A DNA stretch of 64,000 bases, taken from positions 186,001 to 250,000 of the forward strand of contig NZ_CABVHK010000008.1 in the NCBI RefSeq assembly GCF_902497785.1, given 5' to 3'. Position 1 is the first letter of the stretch. The number at the start of each line of letters is the position of its first letter. The DNA comes from Pseudomonas fluorescens. GTDB taxonomy: Bacteria; Pseudomonadota; Gammaproteobacteria; Pseudomonadales; Pseudomonadaceae. The notes below the pieces were generated by a model, which saw only the letters and a list, made by a program, of their open reading frames with translations, had not been told where the DNA came from and ran no database searches. Positions 35,512 to 44,544 of this stretch are shown here, piece after piece. The position numbers and the translations under genes were made by a program.

Positions 35512-36387
35512 TCATGGGGTCCGCGAGGGGGCAGGACTCAGCGCGGGGAATGCATCGGCCGTGAGCGAACCCGGCAGACGAATCTCTACCGCGACCGGCA
35601 AGTGATCGGAAATGGGTTGGGCCAGCACTTCGACCTTTTCCAGGGTCAAGGTCGGGCTCAGCAGAATATGGTCCAGGCAGCGTTGGGGACGCCAGCTCGG
35701 AAAGGTCGCTTCGAGTTGCGGCGCCAACAGGCCAAGGTCGCGCAACGGCGAGTTTTGCAACAAGTCACTGGCGTGGGTGTTCATGTCGCCCATCAACACC
35801 TGATGCTTGTAACCGCCGATCAACTCGCGGATGTAAGCCAGTTGCATGCTGCGGGTACGAGCCCCAAGCGCCAGGTGCATCATCACCACCACCAGCGCTT
35901 CCGGACCTTCACCGAAACGCACCAGGATGGCCCCGCGACCCTTGGGCCCCGGCAGTGGATGATCTTCAATCGCCCACGGGCGCAGGCGGCTGAGCACGCC
36001 ATTGCTGTGCTGGCCGAGGCGACCGAGGTTGCGATTGAGTTGTTGATACCAGTAGGGGAAGGCGCCGAGTTGCGCCAGGTGTTCGACCTGATTGACGTAG
36101 CCGGATCGCATGCTGCCGCCATCGGCTTCCTGCAGGGCGACCAGATCGAAGTCACCCAGCAGATCGCCGATCTTTTGCAGGTTGCCGGCACGCCCGGTAT
36201 GCGGCAACAGATGCTGCCAGCCCCGGGTCAGGTAATGCCTATACCGCTCGGTACTGATGCCGACCTGGATATTGAAACTGAGCAAGCGCAGACGACTGTC
36301 TGCCGGCAAGCCCGTCGATTCCAGATGATGCTCGTTGACCCGTGGATCATGCAGGCCAACAACACGTTCAGTTCCCCAGCGGCGCAT
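35512..36387 (-). CDS. Endonuclease/exonuclease/phosphatase family protein
   Basis: A 291-residue metal-dependent phosphodiesterase-fold protein. The catalytic motifs are present: NIQVG (Asn), LQEADGG (Glu metal ligand), GDMNTHASD (Asp, Asn) and the terminal SDHLPV (Asp, His). Members cut DNA, phospholipids or phosphoinositides, and this one cannot be assigned. No signal peptide is visible. It lies between dsbA and dgcP on the same strand, fourteen bases after dsbA, so the three form one transcription unit; the function in this group is unknown. Confidence 0.88.
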   Translation of the reverse strand: MRRWGTERVVGLHDPRVNEHHLESTGLPADSRLRLLSFNIQVGISTERYRHYLTRGWQHLLPHTGRAGNLQKIGDLLGDFDLVALQEADGGSMRSGYVNQVEHLAQLGAFPYWYQQLNRNLGRLGQHSNGVLSRLRPWAIEDHPLPGPKGRGAILVRFGEGPEALVVVMMHLALGARTRSMQLAYIRELIGGYKHQVLMGDMNTHASDLLQNSPLRDLGLLAPQLEATFPSWRPQRCLDHILLSPTLTLEKVEVLAQPISDHLPVAVEIRLPGSLTADAFPALSPAPSRTP

Positions 36388-36401
36388 GGCAGGCCCCGGG
36401 C

Positions 36402-37043
36402 TTAGTTGGCGGCAGCCTTGGTAGCCGCTCGCTCTTGGTCGACCAGTTTGTCGGCCAGTTTCAGCGCTTGTTCGGCACCACCGGCAGAGCCCACGTCAAA
36501 GCGATACTTGCCGTTGACGACCATGGTTGGAACGCCGGAGATTTCATACTTCTTGGCCAGCTCGCGAGCCTTGTTGATCTGGCCCTTGATGGCGAAGGAA
36601 TCAAAAGTCGCCAGGAACTTGTCCTTGTCTACGCCTTGAGTCGCCAGGAAGTCGGCCATTTCATTTTTGTCGACGAGCTTCTTGTGTTCTTTCTGAATCG
36701 CATTGAAGACCGCTGCGTGAACCTTGTTCTCGACGCCCATGGCTTCCAGGGTCAGGAACATTTGGCCGTGTGCGTCCCATGGACCGCCGAACATCGCAGG
36801 AATACGCACGAAGTTCACGTCGGAAGGCAGCTTCTCGGCCCAAGGATTGATCACTGGTTCGAACGCGTAGCAATGCGGGCAGCCATACCAGAACAGCTCC
36901 ACCACTTCGATCTTGCCAGGCACAGCGACCGGAACCGGATTGCTCAGTTCGACATAAGGGGCGGCGGGTGCTTCTGCGGCTTGGGCAGTCATGCCGAACA
37001 GGCTGGCAGCGACGAGTGCGGCGCTGATGATCAGATTACGCAT
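36402..37043 (-). CDS. dsbA: Periplasmic thiol:disulfide oxidoreductase DsbA
   Basis: A 213-residue protein that introduces disulfide bonds into exported proteins, reoxidised by DsbB. The signal peptide ends in FGMTAQAAEA. The thioredoxin-fold active site is CPHC (in ELFWYGCPHCYAFEP), with the cis-proline loop VPTMVVNGKY near residue 178. The start fits an AGGAG ribosome site (GGAGTAAAGC on the minus strand). It begins a probable operon with the nuclease/phosphatase gene and dgcP and follows a strong terminator of the cytochrome c4 gene. Confidence 0.96.
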   Translation of the reverse strand: MRNLIISAALVAASLFGMTAQAAEAPAAPYVELSNPVPVAVPGKIEVVELFWYGCPHCYAFEPVINPWAEKLPSDVNFVRIPAMFGGPWDAHGQMFLTLEAMGVENKVHAAVFNAIQKEHKKLVDKNEMADFLATQGVDKDKFLATFDSFAIKGQINKARELAKKYEISGVPTMVVNGKYRFDVGSAGGAEQALKLADKLVDQERAATKAAAN

Positions 37044-37137
37044 GCTTTACTCCTGGACAATTTTGGTCGCCTCGCGCGACCTGTTTTCAGACAAGTCATG
37101 GCGGGCGTGAGTTCTGTAGTGTAACGGCAGCGGCCAC

Positions 37138-37166
37138 AAAAAAGGGCGGCCTGAGCCACCCTTTTT
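37138..37166 (-). terminator. Terminator of the cytochrome c4 gene
   Basis: The minus-strand hairpin AAGGGTGGC-TCAG-GCCGCCCTT has a G-U pair that becomes a mismatch on the plus strand, so it is built for minus-strand transcription. It is followed by a run of Ts. It separates cytochrome c4 from dsbA. Confidence 0.9.
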
Positions 37167-37243
37167 ATACTTGCTGCGACGGATTAATAGAGCGTTAACG
37201 TTGCAGGAGATGTACGTCCTGCACGGTGCCCGATCCGCCGGTC

Positions 37244-37855
37244 TTAGTGCAGGCCCTGAATGTAGCTGGAGACTGCGGCGATGTCTTCGTCGCTCAGGCG
37301 TTTGGCAATGGTCTGCATGGTTTTGGTGTCGCCATCGTTGGCGCGGCCGCCTTCTTCCTTGCGGAAGTCGGTCAGTTGCTTGGCGATGTATTGAGCGTGC
37401 TGGCCGCCCAGGTGCGGGAAACCGGCCGCTGCGTTGCCTGCGCCATTGGGTGCGTGGCAGCCGGTGCAGGCTGGGAGGCCCTTGGCCAGGTCGCCACCAC
37501 GGAACAGAGCCTCACCGCGAGCCACGACTTTAGGGTCGGCGGCGCCGACGCTGCCTTTCTGGCTGGCGAAATAGGCGGAGATATCAGCCAGGTCCTGATC
37601 GCTCAGGTTGGTCAGCAGGCCGGTCATTTCCAGCACCGTGCGTTTGCCGGACTTGATGTCGTGCAACTGCTTGTTCAGATAACGCTCGCCCTGACCTGCC
37701 AGTTTCGGAAAGTTAGGCGCCATGCTGTTGCCATCCGGGCCATGACAGGCGCCACATACTGCGGCTTTCGCCTGACCAGCTGTTGCATCACCTGCAGCAT
37801 GGGCTATGCCGGAGATCCCCACGGTCAACAGCAGACTCACGATCAATTTGTTCAT
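37244..37855 (-). CDS. cc4: Dihaem cytochrome c4
   Basis: A 203-residue periplasmic, membrane-associated dihaem cytochrome that donates electrons to terminal oxidases such as cbb3. The signal peptide ends in GISGIAHAA. The two haem-binding motifs are CGACHG (about residue 35) and CTGCHA (about residue 133). Each half has a methionine axial ligand candidate (NSMAPNFP and KTMQTIAKRL). It follows a separate small cytochrome c5 gene on the same strand and ends 78 bases before its own terminator. Confidence 0.93.
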   Translation of the reverse strand: MNKLIVSLLLTVGISGIAHAAGDATAGQAKAAVCGACHGPDGNSMAPNFPKLAGQGERYLNKQLHDIKSGKRTVLEMTGLLTNLSDQDLADISAYFASQKGSVGAADPKVVARGEALFRGGDLAKGLPACTGCHAPNGAGNAAAGFPHLGGQHAQYIAKQLTDFRKEEGGRANDGDTKTMQTIAKRLSDEDIAAVSSYIQGLH

Positions 37856-37901
37856 CAGCTAATCCAACTACGGCTAAGGGTTAAAGAGTTATGGGCCGGG
37901 A

Positions 37902-38192
37902 TCACTCGCTCATCCACTGGATGATGGCTTGGTAATCCTCGGCACTGCAGTCCATGCACAAACCACGCGGCGGCATCGCCTTGAAACCCTGGGTCACGTG
38001 TTGCACCAGCGTCTCCATACCTTTCGCCAACCTCGGCGTCCAAGCGTCCTGATCGCCCTTTCTGGGCGCCATTGGAAGTTGGCCGGAATGACAGGCGCCA
38101 CAAACACGGTTGTACACAGCTTCCGGATCCTGTGTAGCCTGAGCGCTGTAAAGCGGCATCAAGACACCGGCAGCTAGCAGCCATTTCGTCAT
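37902..38192 (-). CDS. Monohaem cytochrome c5-type protein
   Basis: A 96-residue exported cytochrome with a signal peptide (LLAAGVLMPLYSAQATQ) and a single haem motif CGACHSGQ. The remaining motif AMPPRGLCMDCSAEDYQAIIQWM contains a methionine ligand candidate and the CxxC pair typical of cytochrome c5 (CMDC). It lies 46 bases upstream of cc4 on the same strand, so both are probably expressed together. Function is electron transfer in the periplasm. Confidence 0.88.
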   Translation of the reverse strand: MTKWLLAAGVLMPLYSAQATQDPEAVYNRVCGACHSGQLPMAPRKGDQDAWTPRLAKGMETLVQHVTQGFKAMPPRGLCMDCSAEDYQAIIQWMSE

Positions 38193-38383
38193 AAAACGAC
38201 CTTTTCAGGGTTGAGAGCATTCTGCGTTCTAGTGCGCAATCAAGGTCAATCGCTCTCGTGAACTTCATCCTACGCTGGGACAAAGCGCACACAAAATCTG
38301 CGGCATTATATACTGGCGTCACTGAAACGGAAACGACACCGCTTGCCGCGTCCATTCCCGGCGCCGCCCACATCGGAAATCTC

Positions 38384-39028
38384 ATGCAACTCAAGAACCC
38401 TATCCTCGGCCTGTGCCAACAGTCCACCTTCATGCTCAGCGCCGCCAAAGTCGATCAATGCCCCGACGATGAAGGCTTTGAAGTGGCCTTTGCCGGGCGC
38501 TCCAACGCCGGTAAATCCAGCGCGTTGAACACCCTGACGCATGCCAGCCTGGCGCGGACCTCGAAAACCCCGGGTCGCACGCAACTCTTGAACTTCTTCA
38601 AGCTAGACGATGATCGGCGTCTGGTCGACCTGCCGGGCTACGGTTACGCGAAAGTGCCTATCCCGCTGAAGCTGCACTGGCAGCGTCACCTGGAAGCGTA
38701 TCTGGGTGGTCGCGAGAGTTTGAAAGGGTTGATTCTGATGATGGACATCCGTCATCCAATGACCGATTTCGACCTGTTGATGCTCGACTGGGCGGTCGCC
38801 AGCGGCATGCCGATGCACATTCTGCTGACCAAAGCGGACAAGCTGACCTACGGCGCGGCAAAAAACGTCCTGCTCAAAGTGCAGTCGGACATCCGTAAAG
38901 GCTGGGGCGATGCGATCTCCATCCAGCTGTTTTCGGCGCCAAAGCGCTTGGGCCTGGAAGACGCCTACACTGTACTGGCGGACTGGATGGAATTGGCAGA
39001 CAAGGGCGCGGAGCAGGCCGGGCAATAA
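38384..39028 (+). CDS. engB: Ribosome biogenesis GTPase EngB (YsxC/YihA)
   Basis: A 214-residue essential GTPase for large ribosomal subunit assembly. The G1 motif GRSNAGKSS is near residue 35, G3 DLPGYGYA near 83, G4 TKADK near 151, and G5 SAPKR near residue 186. The ATG at 38384 gives [11 protein letters not shown], the usual N-terminus; the longer upstream frame is not supported. The gene is divergent from the cytochrome c5 gene. The small RNA ErsA and a REPIN lie between engB and polA, the same location as spf in enteric bacteria. Confidence 0.95.
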   Translation: MQLKNPILGLCQQSTFMLSAAKVDQCPDDEGFEVAFAGRSNAGKSSALNTLTHASLARTSKTPGRTQLLNFFKLDDDRRLVDLPGYGYAKVPIPLKLHWQRHLEAYLGGRESLKGLILMMDIRHPMTDFDLLMLDWAVASGMPMHILLTKADKLTYGAAKNVLLKVQSDIRKGWGDAISIQLFSAPKRLGLEDAYTVLADWMELADKGAEQAGQ

Positions 39029-39037
39029 ATCGCAGGC

Positions 39038-39170
39038 AAAAAAAACCCCGGACTTCTATGGGGAGGGGGAAGTTCCGGGGTTCAAGTTCCGGACCGTTAG
39101 GGCGGGGTCCAGATATCTGCCAACACTTAACACAACATTAGGAGCATCGAACGGCTTCACCAGCCATTCA
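39038..39170 (-). ncRNA. ersA: Small RNA ErsA (Spot 42-like position)
   Basis: Between engB and polA, the minus strand carries a strong terminator (AACCCCGG and the following AGAAGT pair with CCGGGGTT, then eight Ts at 39038-39045). Its loop exposes a CCCCTCCCC-like C-rich sequence. About 130 bases upstream is a sigmaE/AlgU-like promoter. P. aeruginosa ErsA is a 132-nt sRNA at this place, controlled by AlgU, and its length and context match. The sequence has not been compared base by base. Targets in P. aeruginosa include algC and oprD from literature. Confidence 0.85.
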
Positions 39171-39175
39171 GTAAC

Positions 39176-39203
39176 TCTGAGTGGCAGTTCACAGGATTAG
39201 TTC
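39176..39203 (-). promoter_or_regulatory. AlgU (sigmaE-like) promoter of ersA
   Basis: On the minus strand GAACTA, a 17-base spacer and TCAGA match the AlgU consensus GAACTT-N16/17-TCTGA with one mismatch in each box. The predicted start is at about 39170, giving an RNA of about 132 nt to the terminator. Confidence 0.8.
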
Positions 39204-39266
39204 CGGGACCTCAAAAACCATTTGAAATAAGCCGGATCATTTACCGAACTAAACGCGCCACTCCCC

Positions 39267-39366
39267 TGTAGGAGCGAGCTTGCTCGCGATGGACGACAGA
39301 ACACCGCCGGGTATCAGACTTTCAGCGTTATCGTTAACGACCATCGCGAGCAAGCTCGCTCCTACA
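39267..39366. repeat. REPIN with conserved spacer
   Basis: TGTAGGAGCGAGCTTGCTCG arms with a spacer containing AGCGTTATCGTTAACGACC. It lies between ersA and the end of polA and belongs to the same subfamily as the repeats at 22727, 52523 and 58377. Confidence 0.92.
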
Positions 39367-39377
39367 GAAAGCGGGGA

Positions 39378-42146
39378 TCAGTGGGCTTCGTCCCAGTTGT
39401 TACCCACGCCAACCTCTACCAGTAGCGGCACATCCAGCTTTGCCGCGTCGCTCATGTGCGTGCGGATTTCGTCGCGAACCTGGTCGATCAGGTCCTCCCG
39501 CACCTCAAGCACCAGTTCATCGTGTACCTGCAAGATGACTTTGGCGTCCAGGCCCGAGGACGTCAGCCAGTTATCCACAGCCACCATGGCCTTCTTGATG
39601 ATGTCTGCCGCGGTGCCTTGCATCGGCGCGTTGATCGCCGTGCGTTCGGCACCTTTGCGCAGGGCCGGATTTTTCGCGTTGATTTCCGGCAGGTACAAGC
39701 GACGCCCGAAAATGGTTTCGACAAAACCCTGTTCGGCGGCCTGGGCGCGGGTGCGCTCCATGTATTCCAGCACGCCAGGGTAGCGGGCGAAGTAGCGGTC
39801 GATGTAAGCCTGGGACTGTTTGCGATCCACGCCGATCTGCTTGGCCAGGCCAAACGCGCTCATGCCGTAGATCAAACCGAAGTTGATGGCTTTGGCGCTG
39901 CGACGCTGATCCGTGGTGACTTGCTCCAGCTCGACGCCGAACACTTCGGCAGCGGTGGCTCTGTGCACGTCCAGGTCATTGCGGAAGGCGTGCAGCAGGC
40001 CTTCGTCCTTGGCCAGGTGGGCCATGATCCGCAATTCGATTTGCGAGTAGTCCGCTGCCAATAGTTTGTAGCCTTTTGGCGCAACGAACGCCTGCCGAAT
40101 CCGCCGCCCTTCAGCAGTGCGGATCGGAATGTTCTGCAGGTTCGGATCAATGGAAGACAAACGTCCGGTGGCAGCGACGGCTTGCTGATAGTTCGTATGA
40201 ATGCGCCCGGTGCGCGTGTTGATTTGCTCGGGCAGACGATCGGTGTAGGTACTTTTGAGTTTGCTCAGCGAGCGGTACTGCATCAGTACCTTGGGCAATG
40301 GGTAATCTTGTTCAGCCAGCTCGGCTAACACCGCCTCGGCCGTCGAAGCCTGGCCTTTCGCGGTTTTGCTGAGTACCGGCAAACCGAGCTTTTCATACAG
40401 GATCACGCCCAATTGCTTCGGCGAGCCGAGGTTGAATTCCTCGCCAGCAATGGCAAATGCCTCACGCTCCAGGGCGACCAGTTTCTCACCCAACTCCACG
40501 CTCTGGATTCCCAGCAATTTGGCGTCCACCAGCGCACCCTGGCGTTCGATCCGGGCCAGTACGGGCATCAACGGCATTTCAATGTCGTTGAGCACCTTGC
40601 CCAGGCTTGGGGTCGCCGCGAGTTTTTCCTGCAATGCCAGATGCAGGCGGAAAGTGACGTCGGCATCTTCCGCAGCATAAGGGCCGGCCAGCTCCAGGGA
40701 GAGCTGATCGAAGGTCAGCTGCTTGACGCCCTTGCCGGCAATTTCCTGGATATCAGTCTTGCTTTGGCCCAGGTATTTCAGCGCCAGGCTGTCCATGTCG
40801 TGGCGGGTGGCGGTCGAGTCGAGCACGTAGGATTCGAGCATGGTGTCGTAGGCAATGCCCTGAACGGCAATCCCGTTGTTCTGATCGCCGCCGATGGCGC
40901 AGTTCGCGAGGATGTTGGTATCGAATTTGGCGTGCTGGCCGACTTTGAGCTTGTCCGGGTTTTCCAGAAGTGGCTTCAATGCCAGCAGAACGGTGTCGCG
41001 ATCCAGCTGTTCGGGTACGCCCATGTAGGAATGGGTCAGCGGAATGTAGGCCGCTTCGTTAATCGCGACGGAAAACGACAGACCCACCAATTGCGCGTGC
41101 TGAGCGTCGGTGCCGTTGGTTTGCGTCACGAAGGCGATCAGTGGCGCCTTGTCGAGTTTGTCCAGCCAGGCTTCGAAGCGTATTGGGTCAAGGATGGTTT
41201 CGTACTGGGCTTCAACAGCGTCCGGCTGCTCTTGAACGACCTCGACAATTTCCTGACCGGAACGCTTGGCGTCGCGCTGGTTGTCGTCGAACCAGCTTTT
41301 AAACTCGAGCAGGGTGTAGAGCTCGGCGAGCTTGTCGTGATCCGGTGTGCCCATTTGCAGGTCATCGAGGCCGATGTCCAGTGGCACGTCGATCTTGATC
41401 GTCGCCAGCTTATAAGAGAGGAATGCCATCTCTTTGTGCTCTTCGAGCTTGGCTGGCAGCGTCTTGGCGCCGCGGATCGGCAGGGTCGGGACGATATCGA
41501 GCTGCGCATAGAGCTCGGTCAGGCCGCCGTTTACACCCACCAGCAAGCCAGAGGCCGTCTTCGGACCAATACCCGGTACGCCCGGAATGTTGTCGGAAGA
41601 ATCACCCATCAGCGCCAGATAATCGATGATCTGCTCGGGAGCGACACCGAATTTCTCCTTCACGCCCTCTACGTCCAGCGCGCTACCGGTCATGGTGTTG
41701 ACCAAGGTAATGTGGCCGTCGACCAGTTGCGCCATGTCCTTGTCGCCGGTGGAGATCACCACCGGGCGGTCGGCTGCTGCGCTGCTGCGCGCCAGCGTGC
41801 CGATCACGTCATCGGCCTCGACGCCATCGACGCACAACAGCGGGAAGCCCAGCGCTTTCACGCTCTGGTGCAATGGCTCGATCTGCACGCGCATGTCGTC
41901 GGGCATGCTCGGGCGATTGGCTTTGTATTCGGCGTACATGTCATCGCGAAACGTCCCACCCTTGGCGTCGAACACCACGGCGAACGGACTGTCCGGGTAC
42001 TGCTTGCGCAGACTCTTGAGCATGTTCAACACGCCTTTGACGGCGCCGGTCGGCAGACCTTTGGAGGTGGTCAGCGGCGGCAGGGCGTGAAAGGCGCGGT
42101 ACAGGTAAGAAGAACCGTCCACCAGGACGAGGGGGGCTTGGCTCAT
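39378..42146 (-). CDS. polA: DNA polymerase I
   Basis: A 922-residue repair and Okazaki-fragment polymerase. The N-terminal 5'-nuclease domain (FLAP fold, about residues 1-290) and the C-terminal polymerase domain (motif A DYSQIELRIMAH, motif C LQVHDELVLEV) are complete. In the 3'-5' exonuclease domain, motif I, which normally has Asp-x-Glu, reads FVTQTNG: Asp and Glu are replaced by Val340 and Gln342. Motif II (VGQHAKFDTN) and motif III (YAAEDADVT) keep their aspartates. Proofreading is therefore probably weak or lost. I set the start at 42146 (MSQAPLVLVDGSSYLYR). It is divergent from the DUF2782 gene. Confidence 0.95.
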   Translation of the reverse strand: MSQAPLVLVDGSSYLYRAFHALPPLTTSKGLPTGAVKGVLNMLKSLRKQYPDSPFAVVFDAKGGTFRDDMYAEYKANRPSMPDDMRVQIEPLHQSVKALGFPLLCVDGVEADDVIGTLARSSAAADRPVVISTGDKDMAQLVDGHITLVNTMTGSALDVEGVKEKFGVAPEQIIDYLALMGDSSDNIPGVPGIGPKTASGLLVGVNGGLTELYAQLDIVPTLPIRGAKTLPAKLEEHKEMAFLSYKLATIKIDVPLDIGLDDLQMGTPDHDKLAELYTLLEFKSWFDDNQRDAKRSGQEIVEVVQEQPDAVEAQYETILDPIRFEAWLDKLDKAPLIAFVTQTNGTDAQHAQLVGLSFSVAINEAAYIPLTHSYMGVPEQLDRDTVLLALKPLLENPDKLKVGQHAKFDTNILANCAIGGDQNNGIAVQGIAYDTMLESYVLDSTATRHDMDSLALKYLGQSKTDIQEIAGKGVKQLTFDQLSLELAGPYAAEDADVTFRLHLALQEKLAATPSLGKVLNDIEMPLMPVLARIERQGALVDAKLLGIQSVELGEKLVALEREAFAIAGEEFNLGSPKQLGVILYEKLGLPVLSKTAKGQASTAEAVLAELAEQDYPLPKVLMQYRSLSKLKSTYTDRLPEQINTRTGRIHTNYQQAVAATGRLSSIDPNLQNIPIRTAEGRRIRQAFVAPKGYKLLAADYSQIELRIMAHLAKDEGLLHAFRNDLDVHRATAAEVFGVELEQVTTDQRRSAKAINFGLIYGMSAFGLAKQIGVDRKQSQAYIDRYFARYPGVLEYMERTRAQAAEQGFVETIFGRRLYLPEINAKNPALRKGAERTAINAPMQGTAADIIKKAMVAVDNWLTSSGLDAKVILQVHDELVLEVREDLIDQVRDEIRTHMSDAAKLDVPLLVEVGVGNNWDEAH

Positions 42147-42220
42147 GAGCAGGATCAACCTTTTCGGCGGGTCCGGCGCTAGAATAGCGGGACCGTTGAC
42201 GACAAAGGGACAAGGTTATC

Positions 42221-42511
42221 ATGCGCACACTAAATCGCTTGCTGCTGGCTGGCTTGTTTGCAACCGTTCCACTGGCTGTCATGGCGGCGGACGATGCACC
42301 GACCTCGGAGCCCGACGTCACGATCCGCACGGAAGGGGACAAGGTCATTCAGGAATACCGCCAAAACGGTTTCCTGTACGCGATCAAGGTCACGCCGAAG
42401 GGCGCGCCGCCCTATTTTCTGGTGCGCGCCGACGGGACGGATGCAAACTTCATCCGCTCGGACCAGCCGGATATGCTGATTCCGTCGTGGAAGATTTTTG
42501 AGTGGAAGTAG
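42221..42511 (+). CDS. DUF2782 family exported protein
   Basis: A 96-residue protein with a signal peptide ending in PLAVMAADD. The mature part holds the DUF2782 signature ITIRTEGDKVIQEYRQNGFLYAIKV, PPYFLVRADG and the terminal PSWKIFEW. It is a conserved, small periplasmic protein in pseudomonads, with no known function. Always near polA and thrB here and, as I recall, in P. aeruginosa. It is divergent from polA and 57 bp before thrB. Confidence 0.85.
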   Translation: MRTLNRLLLAGLFATVPLAVMAADDAPTSEPDVTIRTEGDKVIQEYRQNGFLYAIKVTPKGAPPYFLVRADGTDANFIRSDQPDMLIPSWKIFEWK

Positions 42512-42568
42512 TTTCTTAATTCAATCGGCGCCGGCTCAAGCAGCGGCGCCCGTACTGGCAGTTAAAAC

Positions 42569-43519
42569 ATGTCTGTGTTCACCCCGCTGGCTCGGCCCGA
42601 GCTGGAAACCTTTCTCGCCCCATACGGGCTCGGCCGCCTGCTTGATTTCCAGGGGATTGCCGCCGGTAGCGAAAACACCAATTTCTTTATCAGCCTGGAG
42701 CAGGGCGAGTTTGTCCTGACCCTGGTTGAGCGTGGCCCGGTGCAGGAAATGCCGTTCTTCATCGAGTTGCTCGATGTGCTGCACGACGCCAACCTGCCGG
42801 TGCCCTACGCCCTGCGCACCACTGACGGCATCGCGTTGCGCGAACTGGCCGGCAAACCTGCCCTGTTGCAACCACGTCTGGCGGGCAAGCACATCAAGGT
42901 CGCCAACGCGCAGCATTGCGCTCAAGTGGGTGAGCTGCTCGGGCACCTGCACCTGGCAACGCAGGCCAACATGATCAAGCGCAAAACCGATCGGGGCCTG
43001 GACTGGATGCTGGAGGAGGGCACACAGCTGTTGTCGCACCTGAATGCCGGGCAGAGCGATTTGCTGCAACGGGCGCTGGACGAAATCACTCAGCAGAAGA
43101 CGAAAATTCTGGCACTGCCGCGCGCCAACATCCACGCCGACCTGTTCCGCGATAACGCGATGTTCGAAGGCACGCACCTGACCGGGCTGATCGATTTCTA
43201 CAACGCGTGCTCCGGGCCGATGCTCTATGACGTGGCGATCGCCTTGAACGATTGGTGTTCGGATGACGACGGGGTGATTGATGGGCCACGGGCGCGGGCA
43301 ATGCTCGGGGCTTATGCGGCGTTGCGGCCGTTCACCGCAGCCGAGGCGGAGTTGTGGCCGACGATGCTGCGGGTGGCGTGTGTGCGGTTCTGGTTGTCGC
43401 GGTTGATTGCGGCGGAGTCATTCGCCGGCCAGGACGTGCTGATTCATGATCCGATGGAGTTTCAGCAGCGGTTGGCGCAGCGGCAGAAGGTTAGTACGCC
43501 GCTACCGTTCGCCCTTTAA
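42569..43519 (+). CDS. thrB: Homoserine kinase (type II, ThrB2-like)
   Basis: Phosphorylates homoserine to O-phosphohomoserine in threonine synthesis. The 316-residue enzyme is the aminoglycoside-phosphotransferase-fold (APH/ChoK-like) homoserine kinase found in pseudomonads, unrelated to GHMP-type ThrB. Key pieces are the ATP-binding NFFISLEQGEFVLTLVER region, the catalytic loop PRANIHADLFRDNAMF (HxDxxxxN) and LIDFYNACSGPMLYDVA with the metal-binding Asp. It lies downstream of the DUF2782 gene and ends at a REP pair; the next gene znuA is convergent. Confidence 0.93.
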   Translation: MSVFTPLARPELETFLAPYGLGRLLDFQGIAAGSENTNFFISLEQGEFVLTLVERGPVQEMPFFIELLDVLHDANLPVPYALRTTDGIALRELAGKPALLQPRLAGKHIKVANAQHCAQVGELLGHLHLATQANMIKRKTDRGLDWMLEEGTQLLSHLNAGQSDLLQRALDEITQQKTKILALPRANIHADLFRDNAMFEGTHLTGLIDFYNACSGPMLYDVAIALNDWCSDDDGVIDGPRARAMLGAYAALRPFTAAEAELWPTMLRVACVRFWLSRLIAAESFAGQDVLIHDPMEFQQRLAQRQKVSTPLPFAL

Positions 43520-43523
43520 GGTC

Positions 43524-43591
43524 AAAAGATCGCAGCCTTCGGCAGCTCCTACCTTGATCGGTGTAGGTGCTGCCGAAGGCTGCGATCTTTT
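43524..43591. repeat. REP pair, AAAAGATCGCAGCC type
   Basis: AAAAGATCGCAGCCTTCGGC and its complement flank a 23-bp spacer. It lies between the convergent genes thrB and znuA and may serve as a shared terminator. Confidence 0.9.
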
Positions 43592-43598
43592 TTGGGGG

Positions 43599-44528
43599 TT
43601 ACAGCGATTCCAGACACCCCGCCAATTCATTCCCCAACTTTTCCAGTACCTGTTCATACCCCTGAGCAGTCGCCGGCGTGTACCCCCCAAGCGCATCCAG
43701 TTCCGCGAGTTTGACGGGCAACCCCGCCACCAGCGTCTCCGCCAGGCGCGGGCGCAACGGCGGCTCACTGAACACACAGGTTTTGCCGACTTCCTGCAAC
43801 CGCGTGCGCATCGCCGCGACGTGCTGGGCGCCGGGCTGCACCTCGGCGGCAACGCTGAACACGCCAGTGTGCTTGAGGCCGTAGGCGTCTTCGAAATAGT
43901 CGAACGCTTCATGGAACACAAAGTACGGTTTGCCCGCGATACCGGCCAAGCGTGCTTTCAAGCGCAGGTCCAGCGCATTCAGGCGCTCATCGAACGCCTT
44001 GAGGTTGTTCTGATATCGCGCCGCGTTGGCAGGATCGGCAGCACTCAAATCAGCCGCCATTTTCGTCGCGATCACCCGAGCGTTGACCGGTGACAACCAC
44101 AAATGTGCGTCCAGGCTGCCCGGACGGTGATCGTGGTCGTGCTCGTCCGCCTCTTCGGCATGGGAATGACTGTCCTCAGCGAAACGCCGCAATTTCAGCC
44201 CCGGCAAATCCTGCACCGAGACGCTCGGCAGCGTACGACTATTCAGTACGCGGGGCAGGAAACCTTCCATGTCCGGGCCAATCCAGTACAGCAGATCCAC
44301 CGATTGCACTTTCCGTACGTCGGATGGGCGCAATGCATAGTTATGCGGCGAAGCACCTGGCGGCAGTAACACCTCGGGAATCGCCACACCGTCCTGCACC
44401 GCAGCAGCGATCAGCTGTAGCGGCTTGATGCTAGTGAGGACTTTGACCTCGGCCTGAGCAGAACCGATGAGCAGAAAACTGGCGACAAATGCGACAAAAA
44501 TAGAAAAAAGTCGGGACACGATGACCAC
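43599..44528 (-). CDS. znuA: Zinc ABC transporter substrate-binding protein ZnuA
   Basis: A 309-residue periplasmic zinc-binding protein. The signal peptide ends in LLIGSAQAEV. The histidines in PHNYAL and DAHLWLSP (and the following HEAFDYF) are the expected zinc ligands. A histidine/acid-rich loop, HSHAEEADEHDHDH at about 121-134, is the flexible zinc-collecting loop of ZnuA. It is divergent from zur, with a 57-bp intergenic region that holds a Zur-like site. It converges with thrB. Confidence 0.93.
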   Translation of the reverse strand: MVIVSRLFSIFVAFVASFLLIGSAQAEVKVLTSIKPLQLIAAAVQDGVAIPEVLLPPGASPHNYALRPSDVRKVQSVDLLYWIGPDMEGFLPRVLNSRTLPSVSVQDLPGLKLRRFAEDSHSHAEEADEHDHDHRPGSLDAHLWLSPVNARVIATKMAADLSAADPANAARYQNNLKAFDERLNALDLRLKARLAGIAGKPYFVFHEAFDYFEDAYGLKHTGVFSVAAEVQPGAQHVAAMRTRLQEVGKTCVFSEPPLRPRLAETLVAGLPVKLAELDALGGYTPATAQGYEQVLEKLGNELAGCLESL

Positions 44529-44544
44529 TCGAAGAGGCGAGAAC

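Noticed and set aside
40413..42182. 589-codon open frame opposite polA
   Set aside because: Antisense shadow of polA without recognisable domains.
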